Part shown: in pieces, positions 1 to 11,400 of the stretch | How positions within the stretch are numbered: position 1 is the first letter of the stretch | Layout of the letters: every line of letters begins with the position of its first letter | Assembly (NCBI GenBank): GCA_037013685.1 | Contig: CM072892.1 | Coordinates: forward strand, 1,302,001 to 1,366,000 | DNA length: 64,000 nt | Reading direction: 5' to 3' | Source of the DNA: Acridotheres tristis | Taxonomy: Eukaryota; Chordata; Aves; Passeriformes; Sturnidae | Notes under the pieces: model-generated | What the model was told of the DNA's origin: nothing | Databases searched by the model: none | What the model saw: the letters and a program-made list of their open reading frames with translations, nothing else | Program-made: the position numbers and the translations under genes

Positions 1-149
1 GCTGCTCCGGGCGCCCCCAGGAATTTCGGTGGGAATTCCATCCGTTCCTGTGGCTTTCAGTTAAAGGCAAGTCAGGCAGATGGATGGAGATTGATTAGGA
101 AATTAATAATTAATGGCTGCTACATTGCCCAGTCCTCACGAGGTGCTAA

Positions 150-735
150 ACCAGCAGGAAACACACCCTGGGCTTGATTAATGAGTGGGGCAAGACTTGC
201 TCAGACTCAGCACAAACCCAGCACCCTTTAAGTCATCATTAACACTCTTAATTAAACCAGGCTGCAGAGCACTTGGAGCAGAGAAGCTGTGGCTGCTCCA
301 TCCTTGGAATGTTCCAGGCTGGATGGGGTTTGGGAGAGGGGAAGGTGTCCCTGCCCTGCAGGGAATGGATTGGGATAATCCCAAACCTGCAGGAAACACA
401 CCCGGGTCTTGATTAATGAGTGGGGCAAGACTTAGAACAAACCCAGCACTCGTTAAGTTAACACTCTTAATTAGACCAGGCTAATTAAAGCCAAGCACAT
501 GGACCACAGAAGCTGTGGCTGCTCCATCCTTGGAATGTTCCAGGTGGGATGGGGTTTGGAAAAACCTGATTCCATGGGAGCTGTCCCTGCCCTGCAGGGA
601 GTGGATTGGGATAATCCCAAACCTGCAGCCAACACACCCTGGGCTTGATTAATGACTGGGGCAAGACTTAGAACAAACCCAGCACCCTTTAAGTCATCAT
701 TAACACTCTTAATTAAACCAGGCTGCAGAGCACAT
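150..735. repeat. 235-bp unit, three partial tandem copies
   Basis: The block 'cttgattaatgagtggggca' occurs at about 174, 408 and 646 (last with 'gact'), followed each time by 'acaaacccagca' and an 'aattaaaccaggct'-like stretch. The first two copies also include a CR1-like piece ('gaagctgtggctgctccatc', at 282 and 509). A fourth CR1-like piece stands alone at 1358. Confidence 0.85.
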
Positions 736-1349
736 GGACCAGAGATGTTGGATCCCACAATCCTGGGGATTTTTGATCTTTCTGTGCTGTCAGGCACTGC
801 CCCCCTGCAGAACACTGCTTTGGAGCTGAGCCCTTGGACAAGGCTCCACATTTGGGGGATGGAGTTAAAATCCCGGGTGTGCAGTGAAATAGAAGTGTGT
901 GATTGCACATGGGGAAGGGTTTGGGATTTGGGGTTTTATAATATAGGAATGGGTGTGGGACAGGATGGAGGATTTGGGGTGGTGTCTCTTTCTGGGCTCA
1001 TCTTCCTTCTTCTCCATGGTTTCAGGCAGCAGTTTCTGGTTGGTCACTCAGTGTCACACTGAGGGTCATGGGAATTTAATTATTGGGTTAAAAGTATCAA
1101 TAATATCGGTGTTAATTCTCTATTGGACTGTTTAGTTTTAAAACACCTTGTAACCAGCTGGATCCAGCTCCATTCTGCTCACTTTTAGCTGGAAGTGTTA
1201 CAGAACTCTCTGTGCTTTAGATAAGATTTAATAAACAACCAAGTCCAAACACGAGAAAATTCATCTCCTTTGTGTTTTTAATCCTGGCTCTGAGTGAAGA
1301 CAGAAGAAAATGAAGAGAAGCCACAAATTAAGTGGTGCAGTTACCACGT
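736..1349. other. Single-copy intron
   Basis: No repeat or exon recognised. About 1070-1260 is AT-rich non-repetitive sequence with 'aaaagtatcaataatatcgg' and may be old, but I see no defined element. Confidence 0.5.
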
Positions 1350-1500
1350 TTACACAGAGAAGCTGTGGCTGCTCCATCCTTGGAATGTTCCAGGCTGGAT
1401 GGGGTTTGGAAAATCCTGATCCCATGGGAACTGTCCCTGTCCTGCAGGGAGTGGATTGGGATAATCCTTAAGGTCCCATCCCACCCAAACCAGTTGGGGA
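1350..1500 (+). mobile_element. CR1 LINE 3' fragment
   Basis: Contains 'gaagctgtggctgctccatc', 'caggctggatggggtttgg' and a degraded 'aaggtcccatcccacccaaa' end. Plus orientation. Confidence 0.7.
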
Positions 1501-2109
1501 TTTATTGCAGGATCTGATGTAGATGTTGAGGGAATTTTAGCCTGGGATGGGGAGCTGAGGCTGGAATTGCACTGGGAGGAAAATCCATCTGTCATTCTTG
1601 GAGCAGCCAGGAAAAAAAAAAAATAAAAAAAATCCCCTGCCAACGTGTCATAATTACAGTGAGACAAATAGAGGTATTTAGGCTGGATGTATGGAATTGA
1701 GGAAATGTCACAATTGGCTTTAGGGATTACTGGAAATGCAGAAGAAACCCAATAATTTAATAGCAATATCAAAGTACAGGCAGCAAGTCATGTCCTTGAC
1801 AAGGCTCTCAGCTGTGATGAATAGAAATGAAAGGACATTATTTCCTCCAGTTTGGGGCATTATTTGAAAGGCAGAACCGAAGTAATAGAAAATAATTGAA
1901 TTATATTTTTATATCCATTGCTGTGTGTGCATCCATTTCATTTACAGCCAGCGTTTCTTGCAGGAGCACAAAGCCAATATTCCTAACGAGAATCATTGCT
2001 AACAGCAAGGCTGGAACAGCATTCCTGGAATTATTGACTCCACAAATCTGGGATTGGAATTCCCAGATTTTGAGTTCGAATCAGAAAATCCCACATTTGG
2101 AGATTGGGA

Positions 2110-2290
2110 GGGAGATTAAAACTCATCTTGTTCCACCCCTGTCCCAGGCTGCTCCAACCCCAATGTCCAACCTGGCCTTGGACATTCCAGGGATCCAGGG
2201 GCAGCCACAGCAAATCTGGGAATTCCATCCCAGCCAGGAATTCTTTCCATAAATCCAACCTAAATCTCCCTTCCTTCAGCTCCATTCCCC
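2110..2290 (-). mobile_element. CR1 LINE 3' fragment
   Basis: 'caatgtccaacctggccttg', 'gatccaggggcagccacagc' and 'aatctcccttcc' in the order of a minus-strand CR1. Confidence 0.8.
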
Positions 2291-2814
2291 ATCGTTTTTT
2301 TAATCTATTTTTACTTCTATTTTACAGGGCAAAAATAAACTTTCTTTTGCCCACCCCTGCAATAGGACAGGTCCTTTCTTTTCAGCATCAGGCCTTCAAA
2401 AAACCCAAATTATCCCTAAAAAAAATAAATCCAGGGAAAAACAGAAGAAAAAAAATTCCTAAAACTGAACAAGTGATAAAAATCTCTTTTACACTTTTCT
2501 ATATTTATCCTCTGCTGCTACAGAGAGATCCCAGTGGAAGTTGCACACCACGTGAAATGAGGAGAAAATTCTCCAGCTCAACAGTTCTGGAGTTCTAGAA
2601 CAGTTCTAGTTCTAAAACCTTTGTTTTTTAGGCAAATAAAACATATTTATCTTCCATCTTATCTCTCTTTTCTCCCATCTCCTTTTCACTGCCTTGAAAT
2701 TTCCAGCACTGCCAGATCAAGAAGAAACAAAGAGAAGCTTCTCAAATCCCAAATCTTTCAGGTTTGTGCCCTTTTTTTTGACTGGATACCTGGAATAACT
2801 GAGGTGAAATATTC

Positions 2815-3060
2815 CCGGGGCAGCTTTAAGCATTCCAAGTGCTTTGGGACCATCATGGAACGGCTCCTCCTGGAGTGCTTTGGGTTGGAAGAGACCTCAG
2901 GGATGTTCCAATCCCAACCCCTCCTGTCACAGGCAGGATTTAGGGTTTTCCCTGGATCACAGGAGCAATTTCCAGCTGCTGAAATACCTGGATCTGTGCT
3001 GGGAACAAAGGGGCAAGTGTCCCTCGATGGCCAGAGCCACCCTTGGCTGTGTCCCTGAAC
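2815..3060 (-). mobile_element. CR1-like LINE fragment
   Basis: 'ctttgggttggaagagacct' followed by 'gttccaatcccaacccctcc', a degraded minus-strand CR1 3' end. Confidence 0.6.
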
Positions 3061-3279
3061 CTCCCCCTGGGGTCCCTGGGCAGTCACTGCTCAGTCCAGG
3101 GATTAAAAAAGAGGAAAAAAAAACCCCAAAAATCCTATTTTTCAGTCTGCCCCGAAATAAAGAGGCTTAAAGTTGAGGCAAGAGCAAGATCATTTTGTCC
3201 GTGTCAAAAATGGAAAATCCTGAGGTTCGGGGAGCAGAGAAGGGATAGAAATAAAGAATGGAATTCTCAGAGAATTGCA

Positions 3280-3470
3280 AATTGGAATATCCTGAATGGG
3301 AAAGATCCACGAGGATCACGGAGTCCAACTCCTGCCCCTGCCCAGACCCCCCAAAATTCCCACCCTGGGCATCCCTGGTGTCCAAACTCTCCTGGAGATC
3401 TGGAATTCCCTGGGGAGCCTGGGCAGTGCCAGCACCCTCTGGCTCCTTTCCTGAAAATGGAAAACTAGAA
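3280..3470 (-). mobile_element. CR1-like LINE fragment, second subfamily
   Basis: 'gatcacggagtccaactcct', then 'ctgggcagtgccagcaccct', matching another avian CR1 subfamily in minus orientation. Confidence 0.65.
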
Positions 3471-5039
3471 ATAAATGTCATTATAAATCATCTTGCTGAA
3501 GGTTTTCCAGCTCAGCTCGGTGTTTTTATATTCCCAAATATCCCTGTCCCAATCCCTGCACTCCTCTCTATCCTCAACACCCTTCTTCCCTCCTCCTCCA
3601 ACTTTTCCAGAATTCCTCTTCTTTCTGAGCCTCCTTTCAGGAAAGGGGATGAAATCTCATTATTTCAATGAGGATCAACTGGTGAAGCCTCAGTCCATAT
3701 TCCTCATTTCTTGTCACCTCATTTTCTTCTCTTGTTTTCACTTCGTATCCGGTTTTTGTTATTTTTTAAAATTTTCCCTCTTCAGTTCTCTGTCTCTTCG
3801 TTTACCTTTTTTCCCCTGATTTTTGGGATACAAATGGAAATAATTTGGCAAGTTTTAGTCCTTTTCACTGCACCTCATTTCATCTCAGTACATTTGGTTG
3901 CAGCCACTCCATTTCAAATTTTCTGGTTTTTCTTTTTTTTTAGTTGAGCACATCTCCTTCCCAGACTGTTCCTCTCTATCCTCCAGTTCCAAGATTTCCT
4001 CCCCTTTCCTGAAATGAAGTGGGGCTGCAGCTTTGATGATTCACATTCTCGTGCCCCTTTGTTTTTCCTCTCCCTTTCTCCTCTCACTTTGATCCCTCCC
4101 TTCAGCACCTTAAACCCATCACGGAATTGTCCCTTCCCTGCTAAATTTCCACCCATGTGGGATTAAATCCATCCCAGCCACTCCAAAGTCAGGCCTGGAG
4201 CCGAGGTCGTGGATCTAAGAGTCCCTGGAGCACAATTCCAACTTTCCAAAAATAGAAGGGATGAGCTGTTCCTCAATTCCCCGAGTGCAGCTCTGCCTGG
4301 ACAGCTCAGCCCAGCCCTGTGCAACAGCCACGTCCTAATTAATTAGGGATGATTGGCTAATGAGGAGCTGCCGAGGAGGGAGATTTTGGAGGACACAACC
4401 TGGGCAGGAGCAAACATCAGCAACAAAAGGGAGCTGGGATGCAGGGGATGGATGGGAAGGGAATTTTTGTTGGGAATTTGTTGGGAATTTGTTGGGAATG
4501 CAGGGAAGCAGCTCAGGGAACGTGGAGGGCTCAGCATTCCCTCAGGGCTCAGCTTCTCCAAGGAGATCAGCAGGACCTGCTGTGGGGACACATCTTGAGA
4601 AAGTCAGAAAATTCCAGCCTGGAAAATATTCCAGGCTGGAGCTTCTCAGCTCTGTTCCCAGCCCATGAGCTGCTCCAGCTCAAGGCCAGGGAGAATTTCT
4701 CCCAGGGTGATAATTTGGTCACAATAAAAAGGAATTAATACCAAAATCAAACCCCTGTTGTGGTGTGTGCCCAGGCCCTGGCCATGGGGTGTCTTCTCTC
4801 TGAACCAATCTCCTTTTCTCTGCTCTGGGAGTTGCAGTCCTGCTATAAAACCAAGAGTGTTCCTGAATAAACTTGGCTCTTTCTTCCTGTCATAAAAAAC
4901 AACCACGTAGCTGTGCATCTTATTTCCGCTTCACTTAAAGGGTTAAAACCCTTTCCCACGGCTACAGCCTGGGGGCACTGGGATGATGTGACCCCCCCCC
5001 TCCCACCCCAGGGAATAAAGGAAATGCTCTTTATACGGC
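3471..5039. other. Single-copy intron, pyrimidine-rich first half
   Basis: 3500-4140 is strongly C/T-rich on plus (A/G-rich in the transcript). 4455-4500 has three copies of 'gggaatttgtt'. 4740-4930 looks like unique sequence. No exon. Confidence 0.5.
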
Positions 5040-5394
5040 CATGGAATTGTTAGGATTGGAAAACATCTCAAAGACATCGAGTCCAAATCATTGCCAGCCC
5101 TGCCAAGGCCACCCCTGCCCAATGTCCCCAAGTGCCACCTCCACAGGGACTGAAATCCCTCCAGGAATGGGAACTCCACCCTGTGCCAGGGCTGGGGAAC
5201 CCTTTCCATGAAGGAATTTTTCCAAATATCCACCCTGAGCCTCCCCAGGTAACACCTGAGGCCATTTCCTCTGATCCTGGAGGTTTTTGCATGGAAAATG
5301 GGAGCCCAAATCCCCCCGGCTGTCCCCTCCTGGCAGGGAGTTGTGCAGAGCCACAAGGGCCCCCCTGAGCCTCCTTTTCTCCAGGCTGAGCCCC
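5040..5394 (-). mobile_element. CR1 LINE fragment hosting the first 31-bp array
   Basis: 'ttgtgcagagccacaagggc' and 'gagcctccttttctccaggc' are CR1 landmarks; the 31-bp array follows at 5394. Confidence 0.88.
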
Positions 5395-5820
5395 TTCCCA
5401 GCTCCCTCAGGAATTCTCCATTCCCTTCCCAGCCCCCTCAGGAATTCTCCATTCCCTTCCCAGCTCCCTCAGGAATTCTCCATTCCCCTTCCCAGCTCCC
5501 TCAGGAATTCTCCATTCCCTTCCCAGCCCCCTCAGGAATTCTCCATTCCCTTCCCAGCCCCCTCAGGGATTCTCCATTCCCTTCCCAGCTCCCTCAGGAA
5601 TTCTCCATTCCCCTTCCCAGCTCCCTCAGGGATTCTCCATTCCCTTCCCAGCCCCCTCAGGAATTCTCCATTCCCTTCCCAGCTCCTTCAGGAATTCTCC
5701 ATTCCCTTCCCAGCTCCCCCAGGAATTCTCCATTCCCTTCCCAGCTCCCTCAGGAATTCTCCATTCCCTTCCCAGCTCCCTCAGGAATTCTCCATTCCCT
5801 TCCCAGCCCCCTCAGCCTCT
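5394..5820. repeat. 31-bp minisatellite inside a CR1, about 13.7 copies
   Basis: The unit contains 'cagctccctcaggaattctc' then 'cattccctt', with an EcoRI-like GAATTC in each. Variants read 'gccccctca' or 'agggattctc'. The array interrupts the CR1 after 'ttctccaggctgagcccctt'. Confidence 0.96.
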
Positions 5821-6059
5821 CCTGAGACAGGTTACCCACATTCCAACATGGAAAATCCTGCTGCCAAGGGGAAGAGGACAATTCCTCATTCCATGAGGAA
5901 TTCCAGGAGCAGATTCCTCCTGTCAGCCCTGCAGGGAGTCAAAACCAGCCAGGAAAATGGGATTGGTTGGACAAGGTTTAGACTTAAAAAAGAACAGGAC
6001 TGGGGGATCCCTTGAGATCCTTTCCAGCTTTATTTTCTATTATTCCTTTTTCCTAAAGA

Positions 6060-6215
6060 ATTCTCCTGGAGGAGCTGTCCCTGGATCCCTGGCAGTGCCC
6101 AAGGCCAGGTTGGACACTGGGACAGTGGGAGGTGTCCCTGCCGTGGCTCTGGGTGGGATATTTGGCATCCTTTCATCCCAAACCATTCTGGGATTCCATA
6201 AAATCATCCCCCTGC
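6060..6215 (+). mobile_element. CR1 LINE 3' fragment
   Basis: 'ctggatccctggcagtgccc', 'ggttggacactgggacagtg' and 'aaaccattctgggattccat', plus orientation. Confidence 0.85.
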
Positions 6216-6299
6216 AGTGCTCAGCTCGGAGCATCCTCAGGATTTCCAGCCCCTTTTCCTGCAGATCCCAGTCACTTCCCCTCCAGCAATGCCAGGAAA

Positions 6300-6730
6300 T
6301 GTGAAGAGAAATTTTTTTTTTTCCACCTTCCATAATTCCCTTTGTGTGACTGACGGGAAACAAAGCAAGTTTATCATGACAGACTTCAGCTTAATCGAGG
6401 GATTAAAAGTGAATTAAGCCTTTTTTAATTTGTCTCCCTCCACATGCCCCAGACAGAGCAGCAGCTTCAGCTGTGATTTCAATGAGCTGTGGCAGGCAGC
6501 TGAAAAATCAGGGATTGAAAGACTCATCTTGCTCGGGAAAAGTTCCTGGGCTGGTTTATTTTATCCTGGGAGCTGCCAAAACTCAGCCTTAATTTATGGA
6601 TTAATGATCACCTGCACTAAACTGGCTGCTAATAGACAAAGTAATATAATTTCCAAATGAATCAGTGCCGCCCAAGCTGCTTTGTGGAGCGAGAGAAAAG
6701 CCTGATTTGCTTCCCCTCAATCACATTCCA
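6300..6730. other. Single-copy stretch, candidate conserved non-coding element
   Basis: Free of CR1 and tandem repeat, balanced composition, many homeodomain-type words ('gcttaatcgagggattaaaa', 'ggattaatgatcacctgcac', 'gctaatagacaaagtaatat'). Such islands in otherwise decaying intron can mark conserved enhancers; this is inference. Confidence 0.35.
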
Positions 6731-7479
6731 AGAACTATTCCGAGGAGCCCAGAATTCCCGTGGTTTTCTGGGTAAATATCCTGCTTTTTCTCTGGCATTT
6801 TAAAACAATGAGCCCTCTTGAAAGGCTCCATTCAGGTTATTCTTAGCTCGGAGTGTTCCATGTGCCATTCAGCAGGAGCTGGAGCTGAAATTCCCTTTTT
6901 TTAGTGCCTCCCATGGAAACTGGTGACACCATCAGCTGTCAATAATTCCTCTTTGACACCCTGCAGAGCTGGGCTTGGAAAAGCAGATTTCCAAGGGATT
7001 TCTACACGAAGGAGGAATTTGTTGGTGCTCAGAGGAACCCAAGCAAGGCACAGGCACAGAGGTGGGGATGGAATCCCAGAATCATGGAATGGTTTGGGGT
7101 GGATGGGGCCCTAAATCCCACCCCATATGGGGCTGCTTCCCTCCCAGACAAGAAATTTGCAGATTAATTGCTGCCTTTAGGCACAGAATCAATCTCAACC
7201 AGCACCTCTGGCTTCTGCTTTAAATTATTTTATTTAATTGTCACCGTGTGCCTCTCTGGGATGGCCCCAGCTGCTCCACCTCCAGCACCCACTGAAGGTT
7301 CTGGGGCTGGTTTCGTGTTTTAAACTGGTCTGTGCTGGGAGAAATAAATGTTTTCTGTTGGAAAAGTGAGGTCACAGCATTGGATGAGGGGATTGTCCCC
7401 TTCTGTTCCATCCTTGGGACACCCCTCCTGGGAAATTCCAGCTCTGGAATTCTCAGCACAGGAAAGTTGTGGATTTGCT

Positions 7480-7560
7480 GGAGCGATCCAGAGGAATCCA
7501 GGGGATGGAAAACCTCTGGATCAAGGCTGGGAGAGCTGGGAATGATGACTTTCCCAACCT
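7480..7560 (+). mobile_element. CR1 LINE short fragment
   Basis: 'gagcgatccagaggaatcca' to 'gctgggagagctgggaatg', nearly the same as 13705-13770. Confidence 0.7.
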
Positions 7561-7734
7561 GAGCAATTCCAGGATCCTAAATGCCCAATTTAAGGAATTT
7601 GAATTTTGAGAGTGGTGCAAGTTGGAGTGTCGTCCTTAAAAATTCAGACTGTTTATTTCAGTAATGTATTTTTTAATGGTTTTTGAATTAATTGAGATTT
7701 CCTTCCAAGCCAGACTGGTCCTTATGACTGGAAT

Positions 7735-8165
7735 TCCATCCAGGTCTGGGTGTTTCAGGACAAGGAAGTTGGGGATGTGTTGGAGGAGGCCACGGAGCTG
7801 CTCTGGGGCTGGAGCTTTTCCAAGAGCTGGGAATGTTCCCCTGGAGAGGAGAAGGATCCAGGGAGAGCTGAGGGCACCTAAAGGGGCTCCAGGAGAGCTG
7901 GAGAGGGACTGGGGACAAGGGATGGAGGGACAGGACACAGGGAATGGCTCCCAGTGCCAGAGGGCAGGGATGGATGGGATGTTGGGAATTGGGAATTCCT
8001 GGCTGGGCTGGAATTGCCAGATTTGCTGTGGCTGCCCCTGGATCCCTGGCAGTGCCCAAGGCCAGGTTGGACATTGGGACAGTGGGAGGTGTCCCTGCCA
8101 TGGCAGGGGTGTCCCTGTGGGATTTAAGATCCAACCCAAACCATTCCATGACTCCACCAAATGCA
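7735..8165 (+). mobile_element. CR1 LINE 3' fragment
   Basis: From 'gttggaggaggccacggagc' through 'gagctggagagggactgggg' to 'caacccaaaccattccatga'. Plus orientation, moderately intact 3' end. Confidence 0.9.
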
Positions 8166-8169
8166 GAAC

Positions 8170-9536
8170 AGCCAAATTCCCACATTCTGATCCCACAAAG
8201 TGCAGCTGCATTAAACACCCTCAGAACCACAACAGTGACAATAAATCCGGGAGATTTTTGCACCTCTCAGATTTTCCTGGCTCTCCATCCCATCCCTCCA
8301 GCTTCCAATTAAAACCAATGGCCAGGACAGGACTGAAGCAGCCTCAGCTTCGGGTTTTGATTTTCATTACTTTGGATTTATCCTGGATTCCTCTGGATTT
8401 ACAATTTCTCTAATTTCTCCCGAGTTACACCAGGTGAAGTTCAACCAAAGAACTTTTGTGAGGTGAAGTTTTTATTACATGAGCAAAGTTTTGCTTTAGA
8501 GTCACCCCCCCCTCAGTCCCTGTCCTTAATGAGCTCCTGCATTAATCACTTTTCACATCTAATCCTGCCCTTGATGCTTGTGATCAAATTCCTCATGGGA
8601 AAGTGGGAATCCTTGTTATTTTCCAGGCTTGTTTATTTGGGGAATTACACCAGAAAAGAAAATTTTCTCCCCAAATAACCATGGCATGGTTAAGGTGAGA
8701 ATAATTCCTTTTTTTGGCAAAATTACCCCAGGATGACCCATCCTGGGAAATGAGACTTTGACCTTCCCCAAGTGCTGGAACATCAAATTTTTTGAAGATG
8801 AGGCTCAGCACAAACTGAGACCGTGCTGGCTCCAACAGCAAAGTTATTAAAAAAAAAATAAAACAAAGAGAGTGGAATCAATTCCCACACTCAGTGGGAA
8901 GGTGGATGAGGGTCAGGAGCTGCTCCCAATTCCCAGCCCCAGCTCCCATGGAAAAGCTTCTCCTGCCATGGCACCAGAGCTGCCCATGATGGACAAACCT
9001 CCCTTCAGGACATTTCTTTTCCCCTGGAAAAATTCATGGGAGTGTAAATTAAGGCTTTCCAAGTCATTTTCCTGGATATCTTTGGAGCAGACCATAATTC
9101 CTAGTGGAGCTGATTTCAAGGGTTGTGGAGAGCAGTGGGAAACCACAGGTCTGCTGTCCAATCTGCAATCCCAAAAAAGCTGGAGGCAACTCCTTGGAAT
9201 AAACCCCTGAGGACAGGAATGATGGGAAATATGGAAGTGCAAATAAAATTCCTCATGGATCCCAGCCACGCTCAGCATTTTAATTTTTGTGGTCATTTTC
9301 TCCCTGATTTCAGGGTCTCAGGCACAATTTATTAAGGCCTAACCCACCCTAATCTGACCTGAAGTCTCCAAATGTTCCAACACTTCCTTTGGAATCATTT
9401 TCCAAAGCACATTCCACTGAAATTCCTGATTAATCAGAAATCCAAGCTGAGTTTGGCTCTTTTTTGGGAAGTTCAGAAACCATTTCAGACACATCCTGTG
9501 CTTATCTTGGACACAGAGCCTTCAGGAGAGGTAAAA
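8170..9536. other. Single-copy intron
   Basis: No coding potential matching MDGA2. An AAAAAAAAATAAAA run at about 8850 and C-run at 8506. Nothing else recognised. Confidence 0.5.
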
Positions 9537-9740
9537 TCTGGGATTTCCATCCTTCCCCCAGAATTCCCAAGTGCATTTTTTGGGGTTACAGCCACAGCAA
9601 GAGGGAGGGACACAACTGACTGATCCTAAAGGGATGAGCCCAAACAACAGAATAAATTCACAGGAAATTCCACAAAAAAAGAAACAACTTTTCCAGGGAT
9701 TCTACCTAAAGGCTCAGAGATCATCCCACGAAAGGATTTC
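9537..9740 (+). repeat. Dispersed non-CR1 repeat, copy 1
   Basis: From 'ctgggatttccatccttccc' to 'tctacctaaaggctcagaga'. It resembles 11216-11400 over about 180 bp (shared 'gatgagcccaaa', 'aacaacttttccagggattc') in the same orientation. Nature unknown. Confidence 0.75.
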
Positions 9741-9964
9741 AAGCCAACCCCTTGGATATTTACATTTGGAACAATTAAATCCAGAAGGAAACATTTTGGA
9801 TGGAATCAATGAAGAAACTGATGTTCAGGTCGATGGAAGAAAAGGTCAAATCAATCCCTGAAATCAATGCCAGGGGAGAAAAAGTTGGGTTTTTCCCATG
9901 AAATATTTTGTGGAATAAAAATTCTCATGTTTCAACAGCACAGGGAAAACAAGGAATTATGGGA

Positions 9965-10415
9965 GGGATTCCAGAGGTCATGGAGCTGCTCTGGATCCAG
10001 GCTGGGAGAGCTGGGAATGTTCCCCTGGAGAGGAGAAGGATCCAGGGAGAGCTGAGGGCACCTAAAGGGGCTCCAGGAGAGCTGGAGAGGGACTGGGGAC
10101 AAGGGATGGAGGGACAGGACACAGGGAATGGCTTCAAACTGGAAAAGGGGAGATTTGGGTTGGAAATTGGGAATTCCTGGCTGGGAGTGACCAGGACAAG
10201 GGGGAATGGCTTTAAGCTGAAAGAGAGGAGATTTAGGTGGGATATTGGGAATTGCTGGCTGGGCTGGAATTCCCAGATTTGCTGTGGCTGCCCCTGGATC
10301 CCTGGCAGTGCCCAAGGCCAGGTTGGACATTGGGACAGTGGGAGGTGTCCCTGCCATGGCAGGGCTGGAATGGGATGGGATTTAATCCCAAACCACTCTG
10401 GGATTCCCTGACCCT
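9965..10415 (+). mobile_element. CR1 LINE 3' fragment, tandemly duplicated (copy 1)
   Basis: Plus-orientation CR1 with an internal partial doubling ('gggaatggctt' twice around 'ctgggagtgaccagga'). The same odd structure recurs about 524 bp further on, so this is a tandem segmental copy rather than two insertions. Confidence 0.9.
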
Positions 10416-10484
10416 CAATCAGGGGCTGAGTTGCTTTGATCAAGCAACAGAAACCTGAGGCAGTTCCCTGATGGATCATTTTTG

Positions 10485-10955
10485 GTCATGGAGCTGCTCC
10501 AGGGCTGGAGCTGCTCTGGATCCAGGCTGGGAGAGCTGGGAATGTTCCCCTGGAGAGGAGAAGGATCCAGGGAGAGCTGAGGGCACCTAAAGGGGCTCCA
10601 GGAGAGCTGGAGAGGGACTGGGGACAAGGGATGGAGGGACAGGACACAGGGAATGGCTTCAAACTGGGAAAGGGGAGATTTGGGTTGGAAATTGGGAATT
10701 CCTGGCTGGGAGTGACCAGGAAAAGGGGGAATGGCTTTAAGCTGGAAGAGAGGAGATTTAGGTGGGATCTTGGGAATTCCTGGCTGGGCTGGAATTCCCA
10801 GATTTGCTGTGGCTGCCCCTGGATCCCTGGCAGTGCCCAAGGCCAGGTTGGACATTGGGGATCATTCTGGGATTCTGGAAGGCGTCCCTTCCATAGCAGG
10901 GGCTGGAATGGGATGGATTCCAGATTCTCCCCACCCAAACCACCCCAGGATTCCC
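10485..10955 (+). mobile_element. CR1 LINE 3' fragment, tandemly duplicated (copy 2)
   Basis: Same internal doubling as 9965-10415; ends about 50 bp from the donor of the exon at 11008. Confidence 0.9.
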
Positions 10956-11007
10956 TGGCAGAACCGCAGGTGTCAGAGCTGAGGGCAGGGAGGCTGCTGG
11001 GGCTCAC

Positions 11008-11140
11008 CAGTTTTGTTGGAGAGGCGGAAGGAGACCATTTTATCCGGGATGCTGCAGACATTCCGCACCGAGGCGATGCAGCTGTAGTTGGCGTAGTCCT
11101 GAGGTCGCAGATTCTTCAGCTTCAGGATCTTTGTTTCTCC
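11008..11140 (-). CDS. MDGA2: MDGA2 internal exon: second half of Ig domain 2
   Basis: Internal coding exon of 133 bp: 44 codons from GETKILKLKNLRPQDYANY to SFRLSNKT plus one base (phase 0 in, phase 1 out). Acceptor TTTTTCCAG precedes 11140; donor ACTG|GTGAGC follows 11008. It completes Ig2: the DYANYSC segment holds the Tyr corner and F-strand Cys pairing with the Cys of the exon at 15942-16138. NYS and NKT are N-glycosylation sequons. The extra Cys in SVRNVCSIPDK is a family feature. Exon pairs 56191+29699 and 16138+11140 each sum to a multiple of three (315 and 330 bp), so whole Ig domains are modular. The next exon (start of Ig3) is not seen between 1 and 11007. Oddity: this exon lies between two direct copies of a non-CR1 repeat (9537-9740 and 11216-11400). 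Confidence 0.95.
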
Positions 11141-11215
11141 CTGGAAAAATTAAAAAAAAATTAAAAAAAAAAAAAAAGGGAATATCAAGAAGGGATAAAG
11201 GGAGAGGGAAAATGG

Positions 11216-11400
11216 ACACAGATCTGGGATTTCCATCCTCCAGCATTCCCAAGTGTGTTTTATTGGGAGTGATCACTGGCGTGACGTCCACGAGAAACAA
11301 CCGACTGATCCAGAAAGATGAGCCCAAAAAAAGGAGTGAATTCACAAGAAATTCCATAAAATGGAAACAACTTTTCCAGGGATTCTACCTAAAGGCTTCG
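11216..11400 (+). repeat. Dispersed non-CR1 repeat, copy 2, continuing into the 70-bp array
   Basis: Direct copy of 9537-9740, about 1.68 kb away. The exon at 11008-11140 and a CR1 tandem duplication lie between the two copies. Confidence 0.75.

Larger units (their letters stand above)
1..11007 (-). other. MDGA2: MDGA2 intron downstream of Ig2 (partial)
   Basis: At least 11 kb of intron after the phase-1 donor at 11007. The exon starting Ig3 is not present. The stretch is mainly degraded CR1 copies and single-copy intron with one 31-bp minisatellite. Confidence 0.75.

Noticed and set aside
4840..4900. Possible polyadenylation signal (aataaa words)
   Set aside because: Isolated AATAAA words are common in this AT-rich intron and there is no nearby gene end on either strand.
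5287..6015. 242-codon plus-strand frame
   Set aside because: Mostly translation of the 31-bp minisatellite in different frames (repeating PFPSQLPQEF, GILHSLPS), not a gene.
7636..8263. Pairs of about 190-codon frames at CR1 copies
   Set aside because: Overlapping frames on both strands of CR1 3' non-coding fragments; no reverse transcriptase or endonuclease motifs are present in any copy.
1..11007. Search for the Ig3 exon of MDGA2
   Set aside because: No minus-strand frame with the expected Ig motifs and splice sites was found; it presumably lies outside the window.
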